From Azoarcus sp. (GTDB taxonomy: Bacteria; Pseudomonadota; Gammaproteobacteria; Burkholderiales; Rhodocyclaceae), in contig JAUSOD010000049.1 in NCBI GenBank assembly GCA_030656215.1, forward strand, positions 16,020 to 80,019: a stretch of 64,000 bases of DNA, read 5' to 3'. The position numbers were made by a program, and so were the translations under genes. Shown here in pieces: positions 1-9,421 of this stretch (positions are counted from its first letter, which is position 1; each line of letters starts with the position of its first letter). The notes beneath the pieces were generated by a model. It was given only the letters and a program-made list of their open reading frames with translations, had not been told where the DNA came from and did not search any database.

Positions 1-233
1 TTGGCTGCGGTATTGAGCGACAGTGTGACCTGCTGCCCGGCCACCAACGCGCGAAAGGTGCCGTCGGGCAGGGTGCGCTGCAGGGTGGCGAAAAAGCGTT
101 GTCCGGGGACCAGTTCCGGCAGTTGTGACTGGATCTCGCGGGCGCGCTGCAGCCCGGCAACCGGCGGGTCAACGTTGAAAAAGCTTGCTTCGTTGAGCAG
201 ACGAAGCCGGGCGACGAGATCGACGGGAATCAT
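1..233 (-). CDS. fliK: Flagellar hook-length control protein FliK-like, N-terminal part (cut by window edge)
   Basis: Partial gene: the ATG (complement of 231-233) and 77 codons lie inside the window and the rest continues past the left edge. The visible protein begins MIPVDLVARLRLLNEAS and then has LVPGQRFFATLQRTLPDGTF and RALVAGQQVTLSLN. This small beta-strand N-terminal block is typical of FliK-like proteins found after fliT in Rhodocyclales. FliK is exported and sets hook length before the export switch to filament proteins. It follows fliT on the same strand with a 41-base gap, consistent with the end of the filament operon. Identity rests on the short N-terminus and on position, so it is moderately certain. 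Confidence 0.6.
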   Translation of the reverse strand, partial: MIPVDLVARLRLLNEASFFNVDPPVAGLQRAREIQSQLPELVPGQRFFATLQRTLPDGTFRALVAGQQVTLSLNTAA

Positions 234-274
234 GTTGTGTGCCCCTGTCGGCAGCCCTGGTCAGCCGGCCCGCG

Positions 275-616
275 TCAGGGCACGAGCGCGCCGTAAGCGT
301 TGCGCATCGCCCGGCTGCGGGTGTCGGTCGACAACAGCTTGCGCACGCTCACCAGGAATGGGTCGGTGTGGGCGCGAATCTCGCCATCGAGCACAAGAAT
401 GCGTTCGATCCGGCTACGCAAGGCGTCGGCTTCCGGTGCGGCGAGAGCGGCCATGGTGTCGGGGTCGGTGCTCTGGTCACGTGCGCGAAATGCACTGCGC
501 AGCGTGGCGGCCTCGCGCTCGAGCGTTGCGAGCGTGTCCCACGCATTGGCCTGAGCCGCGTCGGCCATCGCCTCGTAGAGTGCGAGGAGGGTGTCGAGCT
601 CGGTTTGGGTCAGCAT
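275..616 (-). CDS. fliT: Flagellar protein FliT
   Basis: 113 aa, starting MLTQTELDTLLALYEAM. The start is chosen at the ATG with GGAG about 8 bases upstream; a longer reading frame exists but would overlap fliS. The protein is small, helical and acidic, with ALEREAATLRSAF-like heptads and a C-terminal helix ending RNAYGALVP, as in FliT export chaperones. FliT binds the filament cap protein FliD in the cytoplasm before secretion and in enterobacteria also binds FlhDC. It lies directly after fliS in the order fliC-flaG-fliD-fliS-fliT, which supports the call because FliT sequences are poorly conserved. Confidence 0.75.
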   Translation of the reverse strand: MLTQTELDTLLALYEAMADAAQANAWDTLATLEREAATLRSAFRARDQSTDPDTMAALAAPEADALRSRIERILVLDGEIRAHTDPFLVSVRKLLSTDTRSRAMRNAYGALVP

Positions 617-635
617 TGCAGGCTCCGTGCGCGGT

Positions 636-1046
636 TCAGGCAGCGACGCTTTGGGCCTGATCGGAGATACTGGCCCAAGCCTCGCGTAGCGTGACAATCA
701 GTTCGGACACTTCCTTGAGCGCTGCCGGGTTGTTGTGCAGGTTGGCGTAGAGCAGGCGCTCGCTCATGTAATCGTAGAGCGCGGACAGGCGATCGGCGAG
801 CTCGCCGCCGGCCTCGGTATCGAGGCTGACTTTCAAGCCGTTGATGATGATCTCGATGGCTTTGGAGATTGCCATACCCTTGGCCGGAATGTCCCCGCTC
901 TGCATCGAGATGCCCGCCGTACGAACCTGAAGCAAGGCGCCGTCAAACAGCATCAGGATCAACTTGTGCGGATCTGCGGTGGAGACACCGGTTTCAACTG
1001 CCACCTGGGCATAAGCATTGGCACGGTTCGCTGGTGAGCCAAACAT
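636..1046 (-). CDS. fliS: Flagellin export chaperone FliS
   Basis: 136 aa, the usual FliS length. The start MFGSPANRANAYAQVAVET is typical and is preceded by a GAGGAA ribosome site. Other family marks are the ADPHKLILMLFDGAL block near residues 24-39 and the helix LYDYMSERLLYANLHNN near 90-106. FliS binds the C-terminal disordered region of flagellin, keeps it monomeric in the cytoplasm and delivers it to the FlhA export gate. It sits 26 bases after fliD and just before fliT, as in most proteobacterial filament operons. Confidence 0.97.
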   Translation of the reverse strand: MFGSPANRANAYAQVAVETGVSTADPHKLILMLFDGALLQVRTAGISMQSGDIPAKGMAISKAIEIIINGLKVSLDTEAGGELADRLSALYDYMSERLLYANLHNNPAALKEVSELIVTLREAWASISDQAQSVAA

Positions 1047-1072
1047 GGTCGGCGTTCCTCGTTAGGTGCGGA

Positions 1073-2509
1073 TTATCGGGAGTTCATGGTGGGCAGATTG
1101 GCCAACTGCCCGGCAAGGTAGTCACTCGTTTGCGACATGCTCGCCATTGCGACATCGAGTGCAGTGAATTGAGCGCGGTAACGTGCCTCGATCGACTCCA
1201 TTCGCAAGTTCAGCGAGGTGCGCTGTATTCCGATTGACTTGATCGAGGCGCTGATACCATCGGTGCGGCCGTTGATCAGCCCGTCGCTGCCCACATAGCC
1301 GGCGAGCCCCGCGGAGATGGTTTCGGCAAAGCCCTTCACGCTGCCGTTGCCGGCAAAGAAGGACGCCACGTCACGGCTGGGGTCACGCAGGGCGGCCTCG
1401 AGCTTGGTCGAGTCGATCGCCAGTCCCCCCTCACGCTGCATGGTGATGCCGAGCTCGGACAGACGCGAGGTGCTGCCCAGTCCGCTCAGGGCCGCGCCCA
1501 TCAGGTTGCGAATCTGCGTCTGCGCACCACGTGCAGTGGCGTCGCCGGTGAGCGTCGATGCCTTCTTGTTGTCGGCATCGTAATTGGTCAGGCTCTTGAT
1601 CGTGTTGTTGACGTCGTTGTAGGCCTTGACGAAGGCATCGATCGCAGCGCGCGCGGTGCTCGTGTCCTGATTGATGGTCAGGCTACCGCTCACAGCTTCG
1701 CCACCGACGCCGCCCTTGGTCAGGGTAAGGGTGACGCCATCGAGCACGTCCGAGATGGTGTTGGTGGCGCGTTCGATGGCAATGCCGTCAACACTGAATC
1801 TGGCGTTTTGCGCGGCTTGAACTTCGGTGGTGGAGCTCGATCCCGTCGGGTTAGCTGGGTCATAGGTAAGGCCAACGTCGCCGCCAATGCTGAAAGCCTT
1901 TTCGGCGCCGCCATCCTTGCCAGTAAACACGAGCTGTTTGGCGGTGCCATTGAAAATGATGCTGGCGCTTACGCCCATGTCGCCACTGTTGATCGCATCC
2001 CGCAACTCTTCCAGCGTACTGCCGGTAAATTCGAGGGTCTTGATCTTGGGGACACTCACCTCGTTTTCGTCGAGCTCCTCCTCGCCCGTGAAAACACCGG
2101 CCGTCACCTTGCCAAACTGGATCTCCAGCGTGCGCGGGGTCACGGTGCCATCTGCGGGCACGAACTCGGTGGTGGCATTGGTGGATACGCGCTGCGTTTT
2201 GGCGAGGTCGAAAACCTCGATCGCATGATTGCCGACCGCTGCGGCGCTGGTGGTAGTGGCGCTGAAGCCCGCATTGGTACTGACGGCTGACGCGGTGGCC
2301 GAAAACTTGGTGGCATCCTTCAAACCGTTGGCAGCGGTCTGCAGCGCAGAGAGGGCGCCCTTGAGCTGGCCAAACGCCGACAGCTTGGCCTGAAAACTGG
2401 CCTCGCGGGTGGCGAGCGCCGTCAGTGGCTGACGCTCAGCCGTCATCAGCTGCGACACCAGGCTGCTGATGTCGAGCCCGGAGCCGAGTCCGGTTAGTGT
2501 CAATGCCAT
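1073..2509 (-). CDS. fliD: Flagellar filament capping protein FliD
   Basis: 478 aa. The N-terminus LTGLGSGLDISSLVSQLMTAE is the FliD_N signature, and the C-terminal region (about 240-470) is the FliD_C domain, with LSELGITMQREGGLAID and a final coiled helix MESIEARYRAQFTALDVAMASM. FliD forms the cap at the filament tip that folds flagellin subunits into the growing filament. The start has AGGAGG five bases upstream. It lies 26 bases after flaG and 26 before fliS. The middle region (about 80-230) is the variable surface part, rich in Thr and Ala. Confidence 0.97.
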   Translation of the reverse strand: MALTLTGLGSGLDISSLVSQLMTAERQPLTALATREASFQAKLSAFGQLKGALSALQTAANGLKDATKFSATASAVSTNAGFSATTTSAAAVGNHAIEVFDLAKTQRVSTNATTEFVPADGTVTPRTLEIQFGKVTAGVFTGEEELDENEVSVPKIKTLEFTGSTLEELRDAINSGDMGVSASIIFNGTAKQLVFTGKDGGAEKAFSIGGDVGLTYDPANPTGSSSTTEVQAAQNARFSVDGIAIERATNTISDVLDGVTLTLTKGGVGGEAVSGSLTINQDTSTARAAIDAFVKAYNDVNNTIKSLTNYDADNKKASTLTGDATARGAQTQIRNLMGAALSGLGSTSRLSELGITMQREGGLAIDSTKLEAALRDPSRDVASFFAGNGSVKGFAETISAGLAGYVGSDGLINGRTDGISASIKSIGIQRTSLNLRMESIEARYRAQFTALDVAMASMSQTSDYLAGQLANLPTMNSR

Positions 2510-2535
2510 GATGGCCTCCTGTTGGGTCGAACTGC

Positions 2536-2943
2536 TCAGGCTTCCTGCTTGAGCAGCAGGCCCTGCAGTTTGTCCAGCGCCTTCGATATGGCCAGCAGCT
2601 CCTTGGACGGAATCTGCCGGATCACTTCATCGGTGGACGAATCCACCACCTTCACTACTGTACGACCGCTGTCATCATCAATCGAGAACAGCAAATCCTG
2701 TGCCACCGGTTTGATGGCGTTTCGAACCTCATCCACTGCCTGCAGCAGGGTCGCGCGATCCGGTTCTGCCTGGGCACGCTGCGCTTCTTCCGCTGCGCCG
2801 GCCTTGCCCACCGCACCGGTGCTTGCCGCTGCGCCGGCAGATTTTGCCGCTTCGCCAGGCGAATTCTGTGTGGCAGGCGGTCGTGCTGCCGTCGCGGCAA
2901 ACTCGACGGCCGACGCGCTGGCGGTTACTGATGACATATTCAC
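2536..2943 (-). CDS. flaG: FlaG family flagellar protein
   Basis: 135 aa. The C-terminal half (from about residue 65) is a FlaG domain: DEVRNAIKPVAQDLLFSIDD, then VKVVDSSTDEVIRQIPSKE and a closing helix LDKLQGLLLKQEA. The first 60 residues are low-complexity, Ala-rich and probably disordered. A GTG start at 2943 lies six bases after a perfect AGGAGG. The ATG two codons later (2937) is 12 bases away, so GTG is preferred. FlaG modulates filament length or stability in Pseudomonas and Vibrio. Its place between fliC and fliD is the usual one. Confidence 0.88.
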   Translation of the reverse strand: MNMSSVTASASAVEFAATAARPPATQNSPGEAAKSAGAAASTGAVGKAGAAEEAQRAQAEPDRATLLQAVDEVRNAIKPVAQDLLFSIDDDSGRTVVKVVDSSTDEVIRQIPSKELLAISKALDKLQGLLLKQEA

Positions 2944-2965
2944 GATAAACCTCCTCAAAGGGAAA

Positions 2966-2995
2966 CGGCGCGTGACCCCTGCGAGCCCCGCGCCG
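2966..2995 (-). terminator. Weak hairpin after fliC (possible attenuator)
   Basis: On the minus strand CGGCGCG pairs perfectly with CGCGCCG across a 16-base loop, followed by a short TTTCCCTTT stretch. It lies between the fliC stop and the flaG ribosome site. It may limit read-through from the highly expressed flagellin gene into flaG-fliD. There is no clean U-tract, so it could equally be a 3-prime end stabiliser. Confidence 0.35.
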
Positions 2996-3020
2996 ATCGA
3001 TTTACGCCGTCAGACCGAGC

Positions 3021-4787
3021 TTAACGGAGCAGGGACAACACATTCTGCGGAATCGAGTTGGCCTGCGCCAGCATCGCGGTACCCGCCTGTTGCAGAATCT
3101 GCGCCCGGCTCAGGTTCGCCGTTTCGGCCGCGAAGTCGGCATCCAGGATGCGACTGCGCGAGGCCGAGATGTTCTCCGAGCTGACCTGCAAGTTCGATAC
3201 TGCTGAACTGAAGCGGTTCTGGATCGCACCCAGCGAGGCCCGACTGCTGTTGATGTTCTGCAGTGCGGAGTCGATGGTCGAGATCGCGTTTTGGGCGCCG
3301 CTGGCAGTGGAGATGTCGATCGTCGAGATGCCTGCACCGAACTTGCTTTCAGCGGTGGTCACACCAGAGGTAAGTCCTGCGAGCGCGAAATCTGCGCCGC
3401 CGATGGTGATGCCGCTAGTGCTCGTCGAGCTGAGGGCCAGACCACCCCGCGTAACAGTGGCAAGGCTCTGGAAGGTCAGGCCGGTGGCCGTTTGTGTCGC
3501 GGCTTTGTTGGTGTTGTTGCCACCAATGGTGATGTCCTGTCCGGTCTTACCGGTAAGGGCAATCACGCCTGCAGTATTGACGGCAGTGACGCCGGTCTTT
3601 TCGGCGATCGCGTTGATGGCCGCGGCGACGTTGTCACCCTGGGTGGTGGCATTGGTACCTGCCGTCACTGCACCGATATCGACACCGTTGATCGTGAGGT
3701 CACCCGCTTTCAGCGCAGTTTGCGTTGTGTTAGCGACAGCAGCCGTCCCGAAGGTTGCTCCGCTAGTGACTGTCAGACCGGTGTTGGCTACCGCGGCACC
3801 CGTACCGCCACCCATCAGGCTGATGTTGCGACCATCCGCTGCGCTGAGCGACACTGCACCGGTCGCCGAGTCGAACGAAGCGCGAACGCCGGTCTGGTCC
3901 GAGACCGCATTGAAGGCTGCTGCAACGTTTGAGCCCTGGGCGGTCACGTCTCCGCCAGCTGCAATGGCGCCCAGCTTGACGTTATTGACGTAGATGTAGT
4001 TTGTGGTACCGCCGTCGATTGCGGTGGGAGTTGTGGGTGCTACGCCCGAAACCGTGGTCTTGGTTGCCGTTGCAGTTACACCGGTTTCGCCGGATACGGC
4101 GTTGAACGCGGCTGCTTTGGAAATCGCACTGTCGTTGCTGCCGGCGGCGGATACGCCATCGGACTTGCTCGGACCGACACCGAAGCCATTGACGGTAATG
4201 CCGGCTGCAGAGATTGCGCCGCCGGTAACTGCAGTGGCATTGACGCTGGTTGAGTAGGAAGAGGTGGTGCCTACGCCCAAAGCATCAGCCTTCGCGCTGG
4301 AAATGGAAGCGATGTCGATCTTCTCGCCCGCGTTGGCGCCAACCTGGAAGGACTGGGAATTGAACGAGCCATCAAGCAACTTGATGCCGTTGAACGAAGT
4401 CTGGGAGGCGACCGTGTTGATCTGCTCGACGAGCTGGTTGACTTCAGCCTGCAGTGCGGCGCGGTCTTGTGCGCTGTTGGTGGCGTTGGAGGCCTGCACG
4501 GCCAGTTCGCGCATCCGCTGCAGCGATTCGCCGACGTTGTTGAGCGCGCCTTCTGCGGTCTGCGCCAGCGAGATGCCGTCGTTGGCGTTACGCGTGGCTT
4601 GGTTCAGGCCCTTGATCTGGGCGGTCATGCGCTGCGAGATCGCAAGCCCGGCCGCGTCGTCCTTGGCGCTGTTGATGCGCAGGCCGGAGGACAGGCGCTG
4701 CAGGGAGCTCGCGAGGCCGGTACCGGAAGAATTGAGGTTACGTTGCGCATTCATCGAAGCAACGTTGGTGTTGATAACTTGGGACAT
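3021..4787 (-). CDS. fliC: Flagellin FliC
   Basis: 588 aa, longer than a typical flagellin of about 490. Residues 1-150 are the conserved D0/D1 N-terminus (MSQVINTNVASMNAQRNL, RLSSGLRINSAKDDAAGLAI). Residues 490-588 are the C-terminal D1/D0 (RASLGAIQNRF, ending QNVLSLLR). The variable centre holds three flagellin_IN-type repeats at about 197-241, 265-326 and 364-423, each with a VNG/VNN/ING start and an AFNAVS or AINAIA helix ending in TGV. It is rich in Ser/Thr that could be O-glycosylated. AGGAG lies seven bases before the ATG, and a sigma-28 promoter lies about 95 bases upstream. It is divergent from a predicted glycosyltransferase gene. Confidence 0.98.
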   Translation of the reverse strand: MSQVINTNVASMNAQRNLNSSGTGLASSLQRLSSGLRINSAKDDAAGLAISQRMTAQIKGLNQATRNANDGISLAQTAEGALNNVGESLQRMRELAVQASNATNSAQDRAALQAEVNQLVEQINTVASQTSFNGIKLLDGSFNSQSFQVGANAGEKIDIASISSAKADALGVGTTSSYSTSVNATAVTGGAISAAGITVNGFGVGPSKSDGVSAAGSNDSAISKAAAFNAVSGETGVTATATKTTVSGVAPTTPTAIDGGTTNYIYVNNVKLGAIAAGGDVTAQGSNVAAAFNAVSDQTGVRASFDSATGAVSLSAADGRNISLMGGGTGAAVANTGLTVTSGATFGTAAVANTTQTALKAGDLTINGVDIGAVTAGTNATTQGDNVAAAINAIAEKTGVTAVNTAGVIALTGKTGQDITIGGNNTNKAATQTATGLTFQSLATVTRGGLALSSTSTSGITIGGADFALAGLTSGVTTAESKFGAGISTIDISTASGAQNAISTIDSALQNINSSRASLGAIQNRFSSAVSNLQVSSENISASRSRILDADFAAETANLSRAQILQQAGTAMLAQANSIPQNVLSLLR

Positions 4788-4881
4788 GATGGTCTCCTGG
4801 GTAGGTCAGGTGGGTCACGAGCCCGGTCGGATCAACGTTTGATTCGGCGGGCGCCGAGCATTTGCTGTGCTCTTGCCATCA

Positions 4882-4908
4882 TTTACGACCGCTGCGCAAA
4901 AAACTTTA
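4882..4908 (-). promoter_or_regulatory. Sigma-28 (FliA) promoter of fliC
   Basis: On the minus strand the -35 is TAAAGTTT (4901-4908, 8/8 to the enterobacterial consensus). It is followed by exactly 11 bases and then GTCGTAAA (4882-4889, 5/8 to GCCGATAA). It predicts a leader of roughly 85-90 bases before the fliC ATG. Not tested experimentally. Confidence 0.85.
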
Positions 4909-5004
4909 GCCATTAATTGCGTGACTCGCGTGTGTCGGGGCTGGCGGTCACGGATTCAGGCCAATGCCGCTATCCCCGGTATCATGTGCGCTCCGAAGTT
5001 TCGC

Positions 5005-7686
5005 ATGATATTCGCCATGTTGCCTGCTACGCTGCATCCCGCCTCTCCCGGGCATGACGCCCCGTTGAACGCTGCCGACATACTGAATCAGGCCGTCGCC
5101 TGCCATCAGGAAGGTCGTCTGATCGACGCCGAGCGTCTGTATCAGTCCATTCTGCAGGTGGAGCCTGCCAACGTCGATGCGCTACACAACATGGGATTGC
5201 TGCAGATTCAGTGCAGCAATCCGGTGGCGGCCTTGCCCTGGTTCAAGGCCGCACTGGAAGCGCAGCCCGAGAACCCTCAGTGCTGGCAGAGTTATGCAGG
5301 TGCCTTGCTTGAAGCCGGGGTGCCGGACCAGGCTCGACAGGTGTTGCTGAGTGGCCGCTCGGCAGGACTCGAGGGGCCCGAGGTGGATCTGCTCGAAGCA
5401 CGGGTGACCGCAGCCTGGGCCAGGCAGCCGGACATCGCGTCCTTGCAGGCATTAGCGGAAATGGGTCAGTTTGAGGGTCTTGCCGAGCAGGCCACAGAGC
5501 AGCTTGCGCGCTTCGGTGATGACATCACCTTGTTGGGCCTGCTCGCCGAGGCGCTGCTGCATCTCCAACGGCCGGCTGAGGCACTTCCATGCTTGGAAAG
5601 GGCATGCGCCGCCGTATCGGGGGCCGATGACGTATGGCTGCTCTATGGACTTGCTTTGCGTCGGCTGGGGCGCGTCGAAGAAGCCTACGGTGCTTATCTG
5701 AAAGTCTGGGTGCAGCGGCCGAATGATGCGTATGTTCGGGCCAGCCTGGGCCGGAATCTGCTCGATGGCGGATACCTGGAGGAGGCCTGCGTCTGGCTTG
5801 CGCTTGGATTTGAGAAGGCGCCGGACGACGAGTCTTTGCGCGATGACTTGACCAATGCGCTGAGTCGCTTGGGCTACCAGGAGCAGGCACAAGCGGTGCA
5901 GGAGTGGCGTGAGGACGTCGCCGGTGTTTTCGACACGCCGTCAGTGATGCTTGCGGCGCTTGGTCTTGGCCGGACGACTTCAGGCTCACCGCCTCGTCGC
6001 AAGAAGCGGATTGTTGCTGGGCCTGGCGCGACTGAACGCAATCGGGCTATGGCCTTGTTTTCTGGTGGTCACAATGCCGATCTCGCCCAGTTTGCTTGGG
6101 AACTGGTCGAGCGCTACCCTCTGGACGCCTTCGGCTGGAAGGCGCTCGGTGTGGTGATGGCGCTGGAGGCACGCATAGACCGGGCATTTATTGCAAGACT
6201 GTTGTGTGTGGCCGCGGCACCCGACGATGTGGAAGCCTTGTGTAACTTGGCTACCCTGTTGAAGGATCTTGGCCGTCAGGAAGACGTGGAGATTGAAGCC
6301 TGCGTGGCTCGAGCGATTTCGATCGATCCGGACTGCGCGGCTGCATACCGTCTGATGGGAGGTACGCTGGCGCGCCGGAATCGTCTTACAGAGTCGGATG
6401 CCGCGTTCCAGAAAGCGCTCGAGTTGAAACCAGAGCTGCATGAGGTGCGTTCTGCGCTGTTGTTCGCGATGAGTCGCAGCGAGACCGGTACGCATGCACA
6501 GCGTTTGGAGAAGGCGTGTGAGTTCGGTCATCGGGTTCAGGTGCGGCCGACGAAGCGCTTCGACTCATGGGGGGGCGAGGCCCACCCGCAGCGCCTGCGT
6601 GTCGGCATGGTGTCGGGTGACTTGCGCGTCCACCCTGTGGGGCACTTTCTTGAGAATGTGCTTGCGCACCTCGACCCCGCCCGATTGGAGTTGTTTACCT
6701 ATTCATCGACCGATGAAGCCGATGCGCTGACTGAGCGTATTCGCCCGCGATTCGCTTCATGGAAGGGCGTGAAAGGCATGAGTGATGAGGCGGCCGCACG
6801 CCTGATTCATGATGATGGCGTGCATGTGCTGCTGGATCTGGCCGGGCATACTTCTGATAATCGGCTGCCGGTTTTTGCGTACAAACCTGCGCCGGTGCAG
6901 GCTAGCTGGCTTGGCTATTTCGCAACCACCGGCGTGCGGCAGATGGACTATGTGCTGGCCGACCCTTTTGTCGCTCCGTTTGAGGATGGCGGACATTTCG
7001 TCGAGCAATTCTGGCGGTTACCGGAGAGTTATCTGTGCTTCACTCCGCCTGAATATTCGATCGAGCCTGGCGATCTGCCCGCCCTAGGAAATGGCTTCGT
7101 TACCTTCGGATGCTTCAATAACCTGAGCAAGATGAATGATGCGGTCGTGGCGCAACGGGCGAGGGTGCTGCAGGCGGTGCCGGACTCACGGCTGTTGCTG
7201 AAAACGAAATTGCTCGATAACCCTGCGGTACGCCAGGCTACATATGACCGCTTTGCAGCTCACGGTATTGATCCTGCGCGCTTGATACTCGAGGGCCATG
7301 CGCCCAGAGCGGAGTTGCTGGCAGCCTATAAGCGCGTAGATATTGCGCTCGATCCCTTCCCCTACCCTGGCGGGACGACAAGCGTCGAGGCGCTTTGGAT
7401 GGCGGTACCGGTGCTGACAAAGCGCGGTGACAGTTTTCTGTCGCGGATGGGGGTGAGTATCTGCAGCAATGCAGGCTTGCCCGACTGGATAGCTGAAGAC
7501 GAAGATGATTATGTGGACAGGGCCGCCGCATTTGCGCAGGACTTGTCCAGCCTTGCCCGTTTGCGCGGGGGCTTGCGTGCTCAGGTCTTGGCGTCGCCGC
7601 TATTTGATGCTCCGCGGTTTGCGCGGCACTTCGAGGATGCGATGTGGGGAATGTGGCGAGGCTGGGCCGAGAAGAAGGGAAAATGA
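5005..7686 (+). CDS. TPR-containing O-linked glycosyltransferase (OGT/SPINDLY type, GT41), probable flagellin glycosyltransferase
   Basis: About 893 aa. Residues 20-500 are tetratricopeptide repeats (for example [20 protein letters not shown] and [20 protein letters not shown]). Residues 530-890 are a GT41 catalytic domain with [13 protein letters not shown] (the His motif of OGTs), [42 protein letters not shown] and [20 protein letters not shown]. OGTs transfer a sugar from a UDP-sugar to Ser/Thr. It is divergent from fliC and overlaps the UDP-xylose synthase gene by ATGA, so flagellin is the likely target (inference). The start is uncertain: ATGs at 4984, 5005 and 5017 all lack a strong ribosome site; 5005 has GAAG six bases upstream. 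Confidence 0.85.
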   Translation: MIFAMLPATLHPASPGHDAPLNAADILNQAVACHQEGRLIDAERLYQSILQVEPANVDALHNMGLLQIQCSNPVAALPWFKAALEAQPENPQCWQSYAGALLEAGVPDQARQVLLSGRSAGLEGPEVDLLEARVTAAWARQPDIASLQALAEMGQFEGLAEQATEQLARFGDDITLLGLLAEALLHLQRPAEALPCLERACAAVSGADDVWLLYGLALRRLGRVEEAYGAYLKVWVQRPNDAYVRASLGRNLLDGGYLEEACVWLALGFEKAPDDESLRDDLTNALSRLGYQEQAQAVQEWREDVAGVFDTPSVMLAALGLGRTTSGSPPRRKKRIVAGPGATERNRAMALFSGGHNADLAQFAWELVERYPLDAFGWKALGVVMALEARIDRAFIARLLCVAAAPDDVEALCNLATLLKDLGRQEDVEIEACVARAISIDPDCAAAYRLMGGTLARRNRLTESDAAFQKALELKPELHEVRSALLFAMSRSETGTHAQRLEKACEFGHRVQVRPTKRFDSWGGEAHPQRLRVGMVSGDLRVHPVGHFLENVLAHLDPARLELFTYSSTDEADALTERIRPRFASWKGVKGMSDEAAARLIHDDGVHVLLDLAGHTSDNRLPVFAYKPAPVQASWLGYFATTGVRQMDYVLADPFVAPFEDGGHFVEQFWRLPESYLCFTPPEYSIEPGDLPALGNGFVTFGCFNNLSKMNDAVVAQRARVLQAVPDSRLLLKTKLLDNPAVRQATYDRFAAHGIDPARLILEGHAPRAELLAAYKRVDIALDPFPYPGGTTSVEALWMAVPVLTKRGDSFLSRMGVSICSNAGLPDWIAEDEDDYVDRAAAFAQDLSSLARLRGGLRAQVLASPLFDAPRFARHFEDAMWGMWRGWAEKKGK

Positions 7687-8636
7687 TCATGAGCCTCTCG
7701 TATCCCACGACGCTCATCACCGGCGGTGCTGGCTTCCTCGGTTCGCACCTGTGTGACCGCCTGATTGCGGACGGACAGGAAGTCCTGTGCGTCGATAACT
7801 TCTACACGGGGAGCAAGGACAACATCCGTCACCTTCTTGACCACAAACACTTTGAGCTTGTACGTCATGATGTGTGGTTGCCCTTGTACGTTGAGGTGGA
7901 CCGTATATTCAATCTGGCGTGTCCGGCCAGCCCGGTGCACTATCAGAACAACCCCGTAGCCACGACCAAGACCTCCGTCCTCGGTGCAATCAACATGCTG
8001 GGTCTGGCAAAGCGCAGAAGCGCACGCATCCTGCAGGCGTCGACCAGTGAAGTGTATGGCGATCCGCTGGAGCACCCGCAAACCGAGAGCTACTGGGGGC
8101 ACGTGAACCCCATTGGTTCGCGCGCCTGTTACGACGAGGGGAAGCGCTGCGCGGAAACGCTGTTCTTCGACTATCACCGGCAGTCCGGAGTCGATATCCG
8201 CGTAGTGCGGATTTTCAATACCTACGGTCCGCGGATGCATCCCAACGATGGTCGGGTAGTAAGTAACTTTATCGTGCAGGCGCTGCAGGGACTGCCGATT
8301 ACGATATACGGTGATGGGCAGCAGACGCGGTCCTTCTGCTATGTGGAGGACTTGATCGAGGGCATGGTGCGGATGATGGATCAGGATGCGACCATCGGGC
8401 CGCTCAACCTCGGCAATCCGGTGGAAGTCACGATACTGGAGCTCGCAGAGACAATTTTGCGCCTGACGGGTTCACGCAGTGCACTAGTCCGCAAGCCACT
8501 GCCGGCTGATGATCCTGTGCAGCGCCAGCCTGACATCACGCAGGCACGATCGGTGTTGGGATGGGAGCCGAAAGTGGCGCTGGAAGATGGATTGCGCGAA
8601 ACGATAGCGTATTTTCGCGGCCTGTTAATTGTTTGA
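7683..8636 (+). CDS. uxs: UDP-glucuronate decarboxylase (UDP-xylose synthase)
   Basis: 317 aa extended short-chain dehydrogenase. The Rossmann NAD motif [10 protein letters not shown] is near residue 13. Family signatures are [13 protein letters not shown], the [14 protein letters not shown] block and the catalytic Tyr-Lys in [11 protein letters not shown], followed by [20 protein letters not shown] and [18 protein letters not shown]. This pattern is that of UXS rather than of UDP-glucose epimerases or dTDP-glucose dehydratases. It converts UDP-glucuronate to UDP-xylose in the cytosol. The start overlaps the glycosyltransferase stop (ATGA), implying translational coupling. Together they suggest that xylose or a derivative is the sugar placed on flagellin (inference). 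Confidence 0.92.
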   Translation: MIMSLSYPTTLITGGAGFLGSHLCDRLIADGQEVLCVDNFYTGSKDNIRHLLDHKHFELVRHDVWLPLYVEVDRIFNLACPASPVHYQNNPVATTKTSVLGAINMLGLAKRRSARILQASTSEVYGDPLEHPQTESYWGHVNPIGSRACYDEGKRCAETLFFDYHRQSGVDIRVVRIFNTYGPRMHPNDGRVVSNFIVQALQGLPITIYGDGQQTRSFCYVEDLIEGMVRMMDQDATIGPLNLGNPVEVTILELAETILRLTGSRSALVRKPLPADDPVQRQPDITQARSVLGWEPKVALEDGLRETIAYFRGLLIV

Positions 8637-8657
8637 TCTTTGAGTGGGACAACAGTC

Positions 8658-9332
8658 ATGCGAGGTTTGACCGCATTCAATTTAAAAATTGTCTCGGAGG
8701 TGCTTGGAAGCAAGGCCTATCCTCTGGCGATGCTTGAACTACTTGGTGACGCCCCGTTGCTGTTGGATCTCGGCGCGAACATCGGCTCTTTTTCCCTCGC
8801 TTGCCACGCTTTGCGTCCGGACGCACGCATCATCGCGATGGAACCTGATCCCGACAACTTTTGCGCCCTGAAAGCGAATGTCGGATCGATCTCGACTGAA
8901 TTGCACCAAGCTGCGCTCGCCGGGCAGGACGGTGTACTCGATCTATTTCTGGGGGAGAAGGATGCCGTTGCCAACTCGACCTTTATCGGAAAGATGGCGT
9001 CGGGGCAGAAGCGTGTCGAGGTGAGGGGCTTTGATGCACGGAGCTTTCTCGAAGGTGTCGAACGACGCTATGGAGAGATAGCACTGCTGAAGTCCGATAT
9101 TGAGGGAGGAGAGTGGCACCTTCTAAATGTGCCAGATGGCGCCTTGGAGAAAATCCCCGTGATTTTCATCGAGTACCATTCATCTGATTTTCTGGCCCGA
9201 TTTTTAGGGCGTCTGCTCGCTTCGCATGTGATTTACAGCGGTGTGGTGCGCTTCCCGCACCGGGGTGAAATTGCCCTGTTACGCAAGGATCTTGTGCCGC
9301 AGGACCAGAGCGAATACGAAATCAAGGGCTGA
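8658..9332 (+). CDS. FkbM family methyltransferase
   Basis: 224 aa. SAM-dependent methyltransferase fold: LLDLGANIGSFSLACHAL (motif I, about residues 34-51), AMEPDPDNFCALKANV (motif II) and LKSDIEGGEWHLL (the FkbM acidic motif, about 145-157), then a C-terminal IFIEYHSSDF strand. FkbM enzymes O-methylate sugars or small molecules. It is 21 bases after the UDP-xylose synthase, third in the cassette that begins opposite fliC. A role in methylating the flagellar glycan is therefore the best reading, although the substrate cannot be seen from sequence. The ATG at 8658 is chosen over an earlier TTG at 8640. Confidence 0.85.
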   Translation: MRGLTAFNLKIVSEVLGSKAYPLAMLELLGDAPLLLDLGANIGSFSLACHALRPDARIIAMEPDPDNFCALKANVGSISTELHQAALAGQDGVLDLFLGEKDAVANSTFIGKMASGQKRVEVRGFDARSFLEGVERRYGEIALLKSDIEGGEWHLLNVPDGALEKIPVIFIEYHSSDFLARFLGRLLASHVIYSGVVRFPHRGEIALLRKDLVPQDQSEYEIKG

Positions 9333-9351
9333 TGCCGCGCAAGCGGGCCAA

Positions 9352-9377
9352 ACGAGGTAGCCGGGTAGCTACTTCGT
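9352..9377 (+). terminator. Hairpin at the end of the glycosylation cassette
   Basis: ACGAGGTAGC and GCTACTTCGT form a 10-bp stem with one G-U pair and a six-base loop, 19 bases after the FkbM stop. No U-tract follows, so it is either a Rho-assisted end or only an mRNA-stabilising hairpin. Confidence 0.35.
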
Positions 9378-9421
9378 GACCACACCTCTATGCCTGAAAG
9401 GGCTGTGGACTTTCCAAACGC

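Noticed and set aside
1067..1085. CCCGATAA near the end of fliD as a sigma-28 -10 for fliS
   Set aside because: The bases 11 positions upstream do not resemble TAAAGTTT, and the sequence is explained by the fliD stop codon region.
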